Positions 44,089-52,726 of a stretch of 64,000 nt of DNA are shown here, one piece after another (position 1 is the first letter of the stretch; the number at the start of each line of letters is the position of its first letter). A model generated the notes under the pieces. The model was not told the DNA's origin. It did not search any database and saw only the letters and a list, made by a program, of their open reading frames with translations. Origin of the DNA: Daejeonella lutea (GTDB lineage: Bacteria; Bacteroidota; Bacteroidia; Sphingobacteriales; Sphingobacteriaceae); contig NZ_FUYR01000001.1 of assembly GCF_900168015.1 (NCBI RefSeq), forward strand, positions 1,300,943 through 1,364,942. The letters run 5' to 3'. The translations under genes were made by a program, and so were the position numbers.

Positions 44089-44213
44089 ACAAAGGTAAAG
44101 GTCTTGATCCTATCCGTGCAAGATATGCCCTACCCAATATTTGAAATGGCTAATGATATTAAATCTTAAGCAAGTCCATGAGCCGAATAAATAATATAAT
44201 CGGCTCATAAATT
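44089..44213. repeat. Duplicate of the SDR-fic control region, with a third operator copy
   Basis: About 124 bp match 41890-42013 with few differences, including the sequence AAAGGTAAAGGTCTTGATC, the block TAATGATATTAAATCTTAAG and the inverted repeat TGAGCCGA (44179-44186) / TCGGCTCA (44200-44207) with its 13-nt spacer. No fic or SDR coding sequence follows. It lies just upstream of the minus-strand gene at 43426-44058, which may thereby come under the same control. Confidence 0.8.
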
Positions 44214-44648
44214 TCAGAGTGCACATAGAAATACAAAAACCGAAAAGAGCATTTAACTTCCGACCTCGCCCCGTAAACACAACTAACTCTTTATTAAGGC
44301 TTCAGAATTTGCCTTAAATATCTTAAAAATTCCTCCACGCTCTTTCTAACTATTTCTTCACCTCGCATAGCTTTTGGTTGATTAGACTATCGAATATTGC
44401 TGTTTGTCTAATCGATAAAAAAATTCGAACTACTTTGTTAGTTTCGAAGTTAAATGCCAGCCGGTTCACTATCAGCCGGCAGCAGGTCTTACGATGACAA
44501 CTATTAAAAAAAAGTACAGAGCTGGCGGGTGACGTAGTTGACAGGCAAGCGGTCTTAGAAATGGAGTTTAGCGGTCAATTCACCCCCTGCAAAGGTTTAT
44601 ATTTAGAAAATTACAACTATCATCGGGACAACGAGTAAATGCTTTGAT
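44214..44648. other. Intergenic region without a recognisable gene
   Basis: About 430 bp upstream of the amidase gene. Only short frames are present on either strand. A weak hairpin GCCGG/CCGGC lies near 44460. Nothing else was recognised. Confidence 0.5.
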
Positions 44649-45458
44649 ATGAAAAAACTTAAACTAAACATTTCGGTACTATTTATCATCCTCTTCCACT
44701 TGTCCTGTACGAACGAAGTCGATCGGGCCAATTACAAGCACAAAAAAGTAGTGCAGGATCATGTTAAGTATCTTTTTGAACATGCAAGTGAACGTAAAAA
44801 TGTTTTAAATATTGAGTTTATGGGAACGATTAACCTCAACTTAAGAAAACCTAATTACATCATCCTTCACCACACGGGAGAAAAAGAAATAAACGAGGCT
44901 TTAAAATACTTGTTAACCAGCAAGCGCGAAGTAAGTGCTCATTATGTTGTAAAGAAAAACGGTGAGATTGTACAAATGGGGAGTGACTATTTACGACTGT
45001 GGCATGCCGGAGAAAGCAGGTGGGGCTCAATCACTGATATGAATTCATGCTCGCTCGGCGTTGAGCTTGACAACGATGGTGAAGAAGACTTCCCTCCCAA
45101 ACAAGTTGCTGCTTTGATAGACTTGTTGAATTTTATTACCCAAAAATATAACATACCCTCTTACAATATCCTGGCACACTCCGATATAACTTATCGCAAA
45201 TACGACCCTCACACAAAGTTTCCCTGGGCTCATCTTGCCAGCAAAGGCCTTGGTCTGTGGTACGATCCGACACTTAAAGAGGTCAGCGCTGACTTCAATT
45301 CCAAATTGCATTTGAAAGCAATTGGATATGACACCCGCGACCTAAACGGTGCAATCGTAGCATTCAAAAGGCATTTTATCCCCTCCAATGATTCGACTCG
45401 GTTATCTCCATACGAAAAATCTATTTTATCAAACCTTGCAACTAAATCCACTAATTAG
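44649..45458 (+). CDS. N-acetylmuramoyl-L-alanine amidase (Amidase_2/PGRP) lipoprotein
   Basis: A 269-residue protein with a lipoprotein signal (ISVLFIILFHLSCTNE, lipid cysteine near residue 20). The amidase_2 zinc-ligand motifs are YIILHHTGEKE (His 74/75) and ILAHSDITYRKYDPHTKFPW, where the second histidine and the D/H of DPHTKFPW are expected ligands. Between them lie YVVKKNGEIVQMG and SCSLGVELDN, also typical. It cleaves the amide bond between muramic acid and the stem peptide in the periplasm. It precedes the peptide operon but is separated from it by the HTH gene. Confidence 0.88.
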   Translation: MKKLKLNISVLFIILFHLSCTNEVDRANYKHKKVVQDHVKYLFEHASERKNVLNIEFMGTINLNLRKPNYIILHHTGEKEINEALKYLLTSKREVSAHYVVKKNGEIVQMGSDYLRLWHAGESRWGSITDMNSCSLGVELDNDGEEDFPPKQVAALIDLLNFITQKYNIPSYNILAHSDITYRKYDPHTKFPWAHLASKGLGLWYDPTLKEVSADFNSKLHLKAIGYDTRDLNGAIVAFKRHFIPSNDSTRLSPYEKSILSNLATKSTN

Positions 45459-45745
45459 TTTCGATAATCAGGCGCTCGGTTTTTACACCAAGCTGTGGAT
45501 TCCGTAGATGAAGTATATCCTAATATACACCAACAACAATATTGTCAACACATAACTATCTTTAAATCAGAAGTTTATGTGAAATTTTTTTTGGACGATC
45601 GGAAAATTCTAGATAGATTCAATCCGTATTACCACGCCAACTGATGTGGAACCTTATTCCAGATTACTACAAATGCCGCTCTCAACCTGGTTTTTGGATA
45701 TCCTACAAAACACTTGGCGATGGTAAATTATTAATTGAGACGACT

Positions 45746-45997
45746 ATGTTTACAAGCTTCATTGAGCGGTTAGAACGGATGGACTATTGCATTAGGACAA
45801 AATCGACCGGCTCATCACACCAATTTGCCAGAAAAATTGGGATCTCCCTACGTTCACTTCATGATTACCTTAACCTTCTAAAAGGCCTTGGTGCGCCCAT
45901 CTCGTACTGCAAGCAACGTAACTGCTATTACTATCGGGAAAACGGCAATTTTTGCTTTAAATTTTCGAAAAAGGATTCCTCTGAGCCCTTGGAATAA
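45746..45997 (+). CDS. Small HTH protein upstream of the peptide genes
   Basis: An 83-residue protein from the ATG at 45746, which follows an open but unlikely extension to 45644. It has FIERLERMDYCIRTKSTGSS, then a helix-turn-helix RKIGISLRSLHDYLNLLKGL and a short beta wing (APISYCKQRNCYYY). This resembles small winged-helix regulators found next to secreted peptide genes in Bacteroidota. It is 100 bp upstream of the first peptide gene on the same strand and is a candidate regulator. Confidence 0.6.
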   Translation: MFTSFIERLERMDYCIRTKSTGSSHQFARKIGISLRSLHDYLNLLKGLGAPISYCKQRNCYYYRENGNFCFKFSKKDSSEPLE

Positions 45998-46097
45998 TTT
46001 TTTGAAAAAAAAACAGAGTGCAGTGTAATTGCATTTTCGGGGTCTAAGTTTGGTCAACATCTAGATGATTTATTCAATAATTAAAAACGAAAAAAGT

Positions 46098-46280
46098 ATG
46101 AAAAGAAAATTAAAGATCCTTTCATTGGCACTTTTGCTAAGCATCGGCAGTATCGGTGTGTATGCAACTTGTACTGAAAGTGCTACTGACAATCCAGGTA
46201 AATGCAACGGTGGAGGTTGTGAAAGAACAAACGAAACCGGAACAGCTTGTAACGGTAATACTTGTGCAGGATGCACCTGA
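46098..46280 (+). CDS. Secreted six-cysteine peptide 1
   Basis: A 60-residue precursor with a Sec signal peptide (KILSLALLLSIGSIGVYA) and a probable signal peptidase I site after VYA. The mature part of about 37 residues starts TCTESATDNPGKC and has six cysteines. Together with the next gene it forms a paralog pair that shares the pattern YAxC, GKC, TNExGxAC and GN. The ATG at 46098 was chosen over one 11 codons upstream because it starts directly before the signal peptide. It is close in kind to the NVEALA-type small secreted peptides of Bacteroidota, but lacks the NVEALA motif itself. Confidence 0.78.
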   Translation: MKRKLKILSLALLLSIGSIGVYATCTESATDNPGKCNGGGCERTNETGTACNGNTCAGCT

Positions 46281-46324
46281 TTATTTCGCAAGAATTCTAG
46301 TAATTAAACTTTAAATCAAAAACC

Positions 46325-46498
46325 ATGAAAAAAATCAAAAGAGCAATTCTTTTTGCTGTACTACTCACAGGAGCTGGCACTACACTTTATGCAAATTGTT
46401 TAGAATGCAGTACTGTTGAGAACAAGGGTAAATGTTCATCACAATGGTGCGCATCCACAAATGAAGTGGGTGAAGCCTGTTGCGGAAACCCTATCTAG
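46325..46498 (+). CDS. Secreted six-cysteine peptide 2
   Basis: A 57-residue precursor, below usual gene-calling limits. The signal peptide AILFAVLLTGAGTTLYA ends in LYA. The mature peptide of about 34 residues starts NCLECSTVENKGKC and continues SSQWCASTNEVGEACC, with six cysteines. It is a clear paralog of the preceding peptide (shared GKC, C-xx-TNE-x-G-x-AC, GN). An even cysteine count and Sec export suggest disulfide bonds in the periplasm or outside. It lies 44 nt after peptide 1 and is followed by a strong hairpin. Confidence 0.82.
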   Translation: MKKIKRAILFAVLLTGAGTTLYANCLECSTVENKGKCSSQWCASTNEVGEACCGNPI

Positions 46499-46512
46499 TT
46501 TTTTTTTTGCGT

Positions 46513-46536
46513 AAGTGCATGTTTATACATGCACTT
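46513..46536 (+). terminator. Attenuator-like hairpin after the peptide genes
   Basis: Perfect 10-bp stem AAGTGCATGT / ACATGCACTT with a TTAT loop, followed by ATTT. It lies between peptide 2 and the DUF4221 gene. Its short T-run makes partial termination or 3'-end protection of the peptide mRNA likely, giving more peptide than downstream protein. Confidence 0.7.
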
Positions 46537-46560
46537 ATTTACTCAACTACCTAATCGTTT

Positions 46561-47754
46561 ATGAAAAATATCTCTTTAGCAAGTACCTTGTACTTGCTCA
46601 TATTTTTAATCTCCTGCAAAGAAAAAGTAGCTGTTAAAAGCAGCGATCCATATTACAATAAAAAAAATTCTTTGGAATATAAAGACAGTGTTACGCTGCA
46701 GGCCAACGGGAGCGTATCGTTCCCTTTGTCTGCCAACGTGCCCCTATTGTCTAAGTCTATTCATTTTTTCACTGATGAGTCAGGCAGATATTACACCAGC
46801 CTGAGTCTATTCGACGAACAACTAAACATTTATAATTACGACAGCCGTAAACTTGTTAAATCGGTGAAACTGGCTCATGAGGGAATAAACGGTGTGGGTA
46901 AAGCCGAGTACCTGAATCATTATATGAAAAGTATCGATACCATTTATATCAATAACGAATGGTTTTGTCGCTTTTACATCGTAAACGATTCGGCTAAAGT
47001 TATTGGAAAAGTTGAATTCCCGGAGCCTGGATCAGGCAAATTTCTAACCGGGCCTACTGCGAAACCATCTCGAGAAATGAAACGAGTTGGCAATACACTA
47101 TATGTAACCGGAAACTTAACTGATCTAAACATACCAGATCATACTTCGGTTAAAAATGTGCTCACTGTTGATATGACTAATTTCCAACCTGGCCGGGTTT
47201 TTCCGCGAACGGAACTGTTTAACAAGGGCTCCTGGGGCGCATCATCTTACGAGTTGTTCAATACCTATAATGACAACACTAAAATGTTTATTTACGGATA
47301 TGGGGGTGACCCTTTTTTATATGAAACAGACCACTCAGGTTCACCTAAAAAGCATTATATCGGGAGTAAATATTTTGAGAAAGTTATTCCGTTTTCCGAA
47401 GAAAAAGTAGCCAATGACAAAGTTGACCTAAAGATGTTTGAGAAACATGATATGGTCACACCCCAGTATGGTAAGATCTTGTTCGACAAATACAGAAACA
47501 TGTACTATCGATTTGCCTATTTACCATTAACTGATGAAGAGTATCAAGATCCCAATAAGCGTTTTAGGAAGGAATCTGTAATAATTGCTGATTCCAACTT
47601 TCGAAAAATAGGTGAGATTGTTTTACCATATAAAACCTACAATACAAATATGTTTTTCATAGCGAACGAAGGACTACATCTCGCTAAAATTCCAGAATTA
47701 CAAGGTAATGGTGACAGTATTAAATATGATATATTAAAAATTGCTAAAAAATGA
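46561..47754 (+). CDS. DUF4221-type lipoprotein (beta-propeller-like)
   Basis: A 397-residue lipoprotein (STLYLLIFLISCKEK) with the repeated strand pattern of DUF4221/6-bladed propeller proteins: FTDESGRYYTSLSLFDEQLN, GINGVGKAEYL, FIYGYGGDPFLYETD and YGKILFDKYRNMYYRFAYLP. Such proteins in Bacteroidota often sit next to small secreted peptide genes. Its stop overlaps the start of the CxxC lipoprotein gene (ATGA). It is likely located in the periplasm or on the outer membrane; its ligand is unknown. Confidence 0.75.
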   Translation: MKNISLASTLYLLIFLISCKEKVAVKSSDPYYNKKNSLEYKDSVTLQANGSVSFPLSANVPLLSKSIHFFTDESGRYYTSLSLFDEQLNIYNYDSRKLVKSVKLAHEGINGVGKAEYLNHYMKSIDTIYINNEWFCRFYIVNDSAKVIGKVEFPEPGSGKFLTGPTAKPSREMKRVGNTLYVTGNLTDLNIPDHTSVKNVLTVDMTNFQPGRVFPRTELFNKGSWGASSYELFNTYNDNTKMFIYGYGGDPFLYETDHSGSPKKHYIGSKYFEKVIPFSEEKVANDKVDLKMFEKHDMVTPQYGKILFDKYRNMYYRFAYLPLTDEEYQDPNKRFRKESVIIADSNFRKIGEIVLPYKTYNTNMFFIANEGLHLAKIPELQGNGDSIKYDILKIAKK

Positions 47755-48191
47755 GAAAGATATTTTATTTTATTCTCCTTCTTGCAGCATGCAAAGGGGA
47801 GCCAAATCCAAGATTCAAAAGTGTCGACGACGGTCTAAAAAAAACACTTAGTACTGCCCAGTTAAGTAACACTAAAAATATCATCCTTATTCCGAGGGCA
47901 GGTTGCGGAGGATGTATTGACAATGCAATTGGCTATTTAAAACCCAGAATTGACAGTCTTCAGCAAGTTGAAATAATCTTTACAGGCATATCCGATAAAA
48001 AACTTTTGAAACTTATTGTCGGCGAAGACTTTCTTAAAAAGAAAAATGTTCACATCGATTCCCTAAACCACTTCCTGGAGCTAAAAGCCATGTCTGTTTA
48101 CCCTCAAATAGTTAGTTTAGAGGAAGGTAACGTGTCTGATATTAAGGAACTAGATGTGGAGTCGAATGATATGAGAAAGCTGTTAAATTGA
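47751..48191 (+). CDS. CxxC lipoprotein, thioredoxin-like
   Basis: A 146-residue lipoprotein (IFYFILLLAACKGE). After the strand NIILIPRAGCGGCIDNAIGY comes a CGGC motif at the position of the thioredoxin CxxC, and a later cis-proline-like SVYPQIVSLEE. This fits a reduced thioredoxin fold that could make or break disulfides in the cysteine-rich peptides encoded upstream. It overlaps the DUF4221 gene by 4 nt and is 7 nt from the next gene. Confidence 0.7.
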   Translation: MRKIFYFILLLAACKGEPNPRFKSVDDGLKKTLSTAQLSNTKNIILIPRAGCGGCIDNAIGYLKPRIDSLQQVEIIFTGISDKKLLKLIVGEDFLKKKNVHIDSLNHFLELKAMSVYPQIVSLEEGNVSDIKELDVESNDMRKLLN

Positions 48192-48198
48192 AGAAAAC

Positions 48199-49959
48199 AT
48201 GTTTCCCGTTATTGGAATTCTAGTCGTTTTTTTTTCTTCGTTGTTTTTTAAAGCTTCTACCAACTTTTTCCTGGATGAAAAAGAATCGTTCTTCTTCCTG
48301 ATCCTCATATATGCAATATATGGGCTGGCGAATCTTATAACGTTCAATAAAAGCAGCTCTGACAAAATCTCGTTGACTTGGATTGATATGACGGCGATAG
48401 CGGTGTTATTTACAACACTCCTATCGATACTCTCATCAAAGCATGTGTCAGTCTATAATGAAGCTCTATTACTATTTATTTCCATTAGTCTCGTTTATAT
48501 ATTCACACGAGGAGCCGATTATGGAAAGAACAGCTCAAGAGTTTTAGTATGGGGCCTTGCTTCGACTTATATATTCCAAATCACTTGTGCTTATATTAAC
48601 TGGTCCGGAAATAACTTTTTGATTGATGACGGGATGGGCGTTGTCGGTTTGTTTTATAACTCCGGGCCATTTAGCATTTTCACTATAGCGCTACTCCCAT
48701 TCCCCATCTATATACTCAATGAGCAAAAGTCGCGATATTTAAAATATTTGGGTATAGGGACACTATTCACCGTAACTTTTTGCGTAATCCTGTTGACTCA
48801 GTCCCGGACATCAATTGTTTGTTTAGTAGCGGTTGGACTATACATGCTGATAAGTATAAATTCAAAAGCAAAATCTCTAATAACAAAAAGGTGGGTTATC
48901 CTGTCTACTGTAACCATTGTTATATTAGGTATTACATCTCTTACCTTTTTAAAATTGGACTCCTCAATAGGGAGGCTGCTAATCTGGAAGGTTAGCATTA
49001 TAAATTTCCTTGCAAACCCTATACTTGGGTATGGGTATGGATCTTTCGCTAAACTCTATCCAACCTGGCAAGCAACCTACTTTCAACAATACCCGGATGA
49101 TATTGGCCATTTTAAGGTTGTCGCAGACGTCTCTTATGTTGCCTTTAACGAATTTCTACAAATACTTTTGGAATCCGGGATACTAGGCATCATTAGTTGG
49201 TGCTACTTTTTTTTCTCAATATTCAGAACGAATACAAATGGCGACAACTCAAATCATAAGCTGCTTACAGCAATCAGAGGATCGGTACTTGCGATTATAA
49301 CCTCCGGATTTTTTTCATATCCCCTACATACTGCGCCAATTATGGTTCTGCTTGCAATCAATTCAGGGTTGGTTTCAGCTTTTCAATCCAAAGGTTTTGT
49401 CTTTTCATTTCCAAGAGCTTTCCAACATCTTACGAAAGTCGTAGTAGTTGCTGGGTGTTTATTCATGACCACGTATTTAGGCAGATATTACCTGGAAATT
49501 TTAGATTGGCATACGGTAAAGTTGAAAGCTTTACAGAGTGATAGCGGTGTATTAAAACAATATGAGTCGCTATATTCACACTTAAAAACCAATAGCGTTT
49601 TTTTATCTAACTATGGAGAAACACTTTATTATTATCAAAATTACTCCAAAGCGGTGGTAATTTTCAATGAATCGCAGGCTAATTATATTACTGAAAAAAA
49701 CTGTGTACTGCTGGGACAGGCATATCTAAAACTTAAATTATACGGTCAGGCTCAACGAACATTTGGTAATTTAAGTTCCATGCTTCCGAACAGATTCGTT
49801 CCACGTCATCAACTGATGAAAATTGCCTTGTTGAAAAATGACACATTACAAGCTAAAATCATAGCAAAACAGATAATTAACATGCCTGTAAAAATCCCAT
49901 CTGAAACTGTAAGCGGGATTAAAATGGAAATGAAAGAATTTTTAAAAAATAACAGATAG
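48199..49959 (+). CDS. O-antigen ligase/Wzy-like membrane protein with TPR tail
   Basis: A 586-residue protein with about eleven membrane spans over residues 1-435. A Wzy_C-like loop reads QSRTSIVCLVAVGLY, GRLLIWKVSIINFLANPILG, YGYGSFAKLYP and AFNEFLQILLESGILG. A C-terminal periplasmic TPR region of about 140 residues (NYGETLYYYQNYSKAVVIFN, YLKLKLYGQAQRTFGNLSSM) follows. In glycan pathways such proteins polymerise or ligate oligosaccharides; in peptide operons of Bacteroidota they recur and may glycosylate or export. It abuts the next gene without gap. Confidence 0.82.
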   Translation: MFPVIGILVVFFSSLFFKASTNFFLDEKESFFFLILIYAIYGLANLITFNKSSSDKISLTWIDMTAIAVLFTTLLSILSSKHVSVYNEALLLFISISLVYIFTRGADYGKNSSRVLVWGLASTYIFQITCAYINWSGNNFLIDDGMGVVGLFYNSGPFSIFTIALLPFPIYILNEQKSRYLKYLGIGTLFTVTFCVILLTQSRTSIVCLVAVGLYMLISINSKAKSLITKRWVILSTVTIVILGITSLTFLKLDSSIGRLLIWKVSIINFLANPILGYGYGSFAKLYPTWQATYFQQYPDDIGHFKVVADVSYVAFNEFLQILLESGILGIISWCYFFFSIFRTNTNGDNSNHKLLTAIRGSVLAIITSGFFSYPLHTAPIMVLLAINSGLVSAFQSKGFVFSFPRAFQHLTKVVVVAGCLFMTTYLGRYYLEILDWHTVKLKALQSDSGVLKQYESLYSHLKTNSVFLSNYGETLYYYQNYSKAVVIFNESQANYITEKNCVLLGQAYLKLKLYGQAQRTFGNLSSMLPNRFVPRHQLMKIALLKNDTLQAKIIAKQIINMPVKIPSETVSGIKMEMKEFLKNNR

Positions 49960-52716
49960 ATGAGATATTCAATAGTTTTTTTAGTGTTTTTCCTGAGAAT
50001 ATATTCCACATCGGCTCAGGATGTGCAAGGTGTTATTGTCGATGGGGAAACAAAAAAACCTTTATCTTACTCTACAGTAGCAGTATATCATGCTCAAGAC
50101 ACTTCGCTAATTTCATTTAAGATCAGCGACGACAATGGTAATTTTAAATTTAGTGGATTACCGTCGAACGTACAGTTAAGATTACTTGTGACAAAAACCG
50201 GGTTCTCTATTTTTAGAAAAGAATTCAAAGTTGACGGTAAAGTGCCTTTACATCTTGGTTCGATTGAGATGATTCTGCAACCTCTAAATTTAAACGAGGT
50301 CATTGTTACTGCCGAAATACCGCCACTAATAATCCGCAAAGACACGCTGGAATTTAATGCTTCGTCATTCAAAACCCTTCCGGCCGCATTGGTGGAGGAT
50401 TTACTTATGAAACTCCCCGGTGTGCAAGTTGATGTGAACGGAAATATTACCGTAAATGGTAAAAAGGTCAACAGGATTCTGGTTGATGGTAAGGAGTTTT
50501 TTGGTGGAGATTATAAAGTTGCTACTCGGAATTTACCAGCTGATATGATTGACAAAGTTAAAGTTACGAAAGACTCCGAAGTGCTTGAAAGGAACCCGGA
50601 TATTCCGGATAGCAGAGTACCACAAGTAATTAACCTGACTTTGAAAAAAGGAATTAAAAAAGGATTATTTGGGAAAATATATGGTGGCGGAGGGGTGCTC
50701 TCTAAATATGAGGGTGGCGGTATCCTTAATATTTTCCGCGATACGACACAGATAAGCGTTCTCGGGTATACCAACAACTTGAATCGCCCGGGCTTTGGCT
50801 TTGCAGATATAAACCGGATCGGAGGCTTTGACAGAAGTGGCTACGATATGGTTACGTCATATAACGATGGGGGGTTTTCTCTGGATGATCTGTCGTTCGG
50901 GGGAACCGGGGAAGGGCGGCAAAAGTCGACTGGTGCAGGAGTAAATTTTAATACCATACTATCAAAAAAACTTGCAATCAATTCCCAATATTTTTATGCA
51001 AGTGTAAAATCAGACATACAACAGCTAATAAATACAGATCAGACGACCAAAGATGGGCAGCTACGTACTAGCTCCAGCAGCGATAAAACTAATTTGAATT
51101 CCACACATCGGCTGGGTGGTAGACTCAAGTGGCAGTTAGATTCACTCACAAGTGTCGATTTTAAGCCGAGCTTTGCGTTTAAAAGCCTGCAAAATAATCA
51201 GTCGACAACTCTGAACACGTTTAGAAATTTCACGACTGCTATTAACTCCAGCGGCAACGAACAGGATTTAGACGATGATGATTTAACGTTTAGCGCACAA
51301 TTGTTCATTAACAAGCTGTTCAAGAAACCTGGGCGGGTGGTTTCTATCAATACCAGTTACGGTTATAACTCAGGGGGATTCGATCAATTTAACGCAGCCA
51401 ACAATACTTTTGCGGGGCAACTGCCGACAAAACTTGACCAACTTAGGGATAATGACAGACAAAGCTATTCTCTCCGAAATACCCTTCTTTATACGGAACC
51501 AATTTCAAAAACTGTCAGTACAACAACACGGTTGTTTAACGACTATTTTGGTTTTAATGATGCTGTCGACACATGGGAGTATGATCCGATAAGCGGAGAA
51601 TACATTTTTAAAATTAGCTCCTTATCTGAAAAGCTGACCCGGATAGGATATAGAAATAGATTAACAAATACAGTCAAGTTTAAGGGCAAAAACTTTATAA
51701 TAACCCCCGGATTACAATTAACATCAATAATTCTGAAGAACTCGTTTCTGAAATCTATGCCGATTAATCAGAATTTTTTCTATTTCAACCCTAGTTTATA
51801 CGGATCTTACAAAACACTTGAAGTTGCATATTCGACAAGTGTCCTGGAGCCCCAGATACTGGATTTGCAACCAGTAAGTGATAACACAAACCCCCTTTTT
51901 ATCATCACGGGAAATCCCAACTTGAAGCCTACATTAAACCATTCGTTCAGTGCTTATCACGGTAAATATTTACAAAAGATCACACTAAATTATTCCTTGT
52001 CACTTTCCCATAATGTTGAACAGAACTCCATCATCCGTGACAGAACTATTTCAAACGAGGGCATACAAACTGTACGTCCCGTTAATACCAACGGGGTGCA
52101 ATCATGGTACGGCCAGTATAGCTTTTTTAAACATTTCACTTTCGGAAAAAATAAAATCTCAATCGGTAATAATTTATCCGTCCGTAATCGGGATACCTAT
52201 GTCATACTTAATAGTGAAAAGAGCAAAGTCAGAATTGGCGAGATTAACCCTAATTTGCAACTTCGGATTAACTTACGCGACCTACTTGAGTTAAACCAAA
52301 CAATTGGATTTACAAATCAAAATAGTAAATATCAATCCCCAGATATAAACGACATCAGGCTCAACAGAAAAGATTGGAAAAGCGATTTTATACTACGATA
52401 CCCAAAAAATATTGTTTGGGAATCTTCCGTTACTTTCCGCTATAATTCGGATGTACCCCCAGGATTTCAAAAAACCTCATCCAGACTAAATGGCGCGGTA
52501 GGATATTCTTTCATGAAAAACCGCGCATTGATGAAATTATCTGTGTACGATCTACTGGATCAGAATATAAATACAGTGCGTACGATCCGGGAAAACTTAA
52601 TTGAGGATCGACAAAGCTCAGTGTTGAATAGATATACTCTGTTAACTTTCACCTATAACATTAGAGATTTTGGCACAAAAAAAGGCGGCTTAAACCAATT
52701 AATACAGACGTTTTAA
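49960..52716 (+). CDS. Outer-membrane beta-barrel protein with CarboxypepD_reg and plug-like domains
   Basis: A 918-residue protein: signal peptide (VFLVFFLRIYSTSAQ), carboxypeptidase regulatory-like domain (VQGVIVDGETKKPLSYSTVA, about 20-105), TonB-plug-like domain (LPAALVEDLLMKLPGVQVD, NGKKVNRILVDGKEFFGGDY, about 120-235) and an OMP_b-brl_3 beta-barrel to the end. No TonB box is obvious. It is likely an outer-membrane exporter or importer for the operon's peptide or its glycan. It lies in the middle of a tight operon. Confidence 0.88.
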   Translation: MRYSIVFLVFFLRIYSTSAQDVQGVIVDGETKKPLSYSTVAVYHAQDTSLISFKISDDNGNFKFSGLPSNVQLRLLVTKTGFSIFRKEFKVDGKVPLHLGSIEMILQPLNLNEVIVTAEIPPLIIRKDTLEFNASSFKTLPAALVEDLLMKLPGVQVDVNGNITVNGKKVNRILVDGKEFFGGDYKVATRNLPADMIDKVKVTKDSEVLERNPDIPDSRVPQVINLTLKKGIKKGLFGKIYGGGGVLSKYEGGGILNIFRDTTQISVLGYTNNLNRPGFGFADINRIGGFDRSGYDMVTSYNDGGFSLDDLSFGGTGEGRQKSTGAGVNFNTILSKKLAINSQYFYASVKSDIQQLINTDQTTKDGQLRTSSSSDKTNLNSTHRLGGRLKWQLDSLTSVDFKPSFAFKSLQNNQSTTLNTFRNFTTAINSSGNEQDLDDDDLTFSAQLFINKLFKKPGRVVSINTSYGYNSGGFDQFNAANNTFAGQLPTKLDQLRDNDRQSYSLRNTLLYTEPISKTVSTTTRLFNDYFGFNDAVDTWEYDPISGEYIFKISSLSEKLTRIGYRNRLTNTVKFKGKNFIITPGLQLTSIILKNSFLKSMPINQNFFYFNPSLYGSYKTLEVAYSTSVLEPQILDLQPVSDNTNPLFIITGNPNLKPTLNHSFSAYHGKYLQKITLNYSLSLSHNVEQNSIIRDRTISNEGIQTVRPVNTNGVQSWYGQYSFFKHFTFGKNKISIGNNLSVRNRDTYVILNSEKSKVRIGEINPNLQLRINLRDLLELNQTIGFTNQNSKYQSPDINDIRLNRKDWKSDFILRYPKNIVWESSVTFRYNSDVPPGFQKTSSRLNGAVGYSFMKNRALMKLSVYDLLDQNINTVRTIRENLIEDRQSSVLNRYTLLTFTYNIRDFGTKKGGLNQLIQTF

Positions 52717-52726
52717 AAGAAAAACT

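Noticed and set aside
46098-46498. The two six-cysteine peptides as substrates of the LanB enzyme 10 kb downstream
   Set aside because: They have clear Sec signal peptides and an even cysteine count that suits disulfides; LanB substrates carry soluble leaders. The 46-residue gene at 54560-54700 is a better fit and lies next to lanB.
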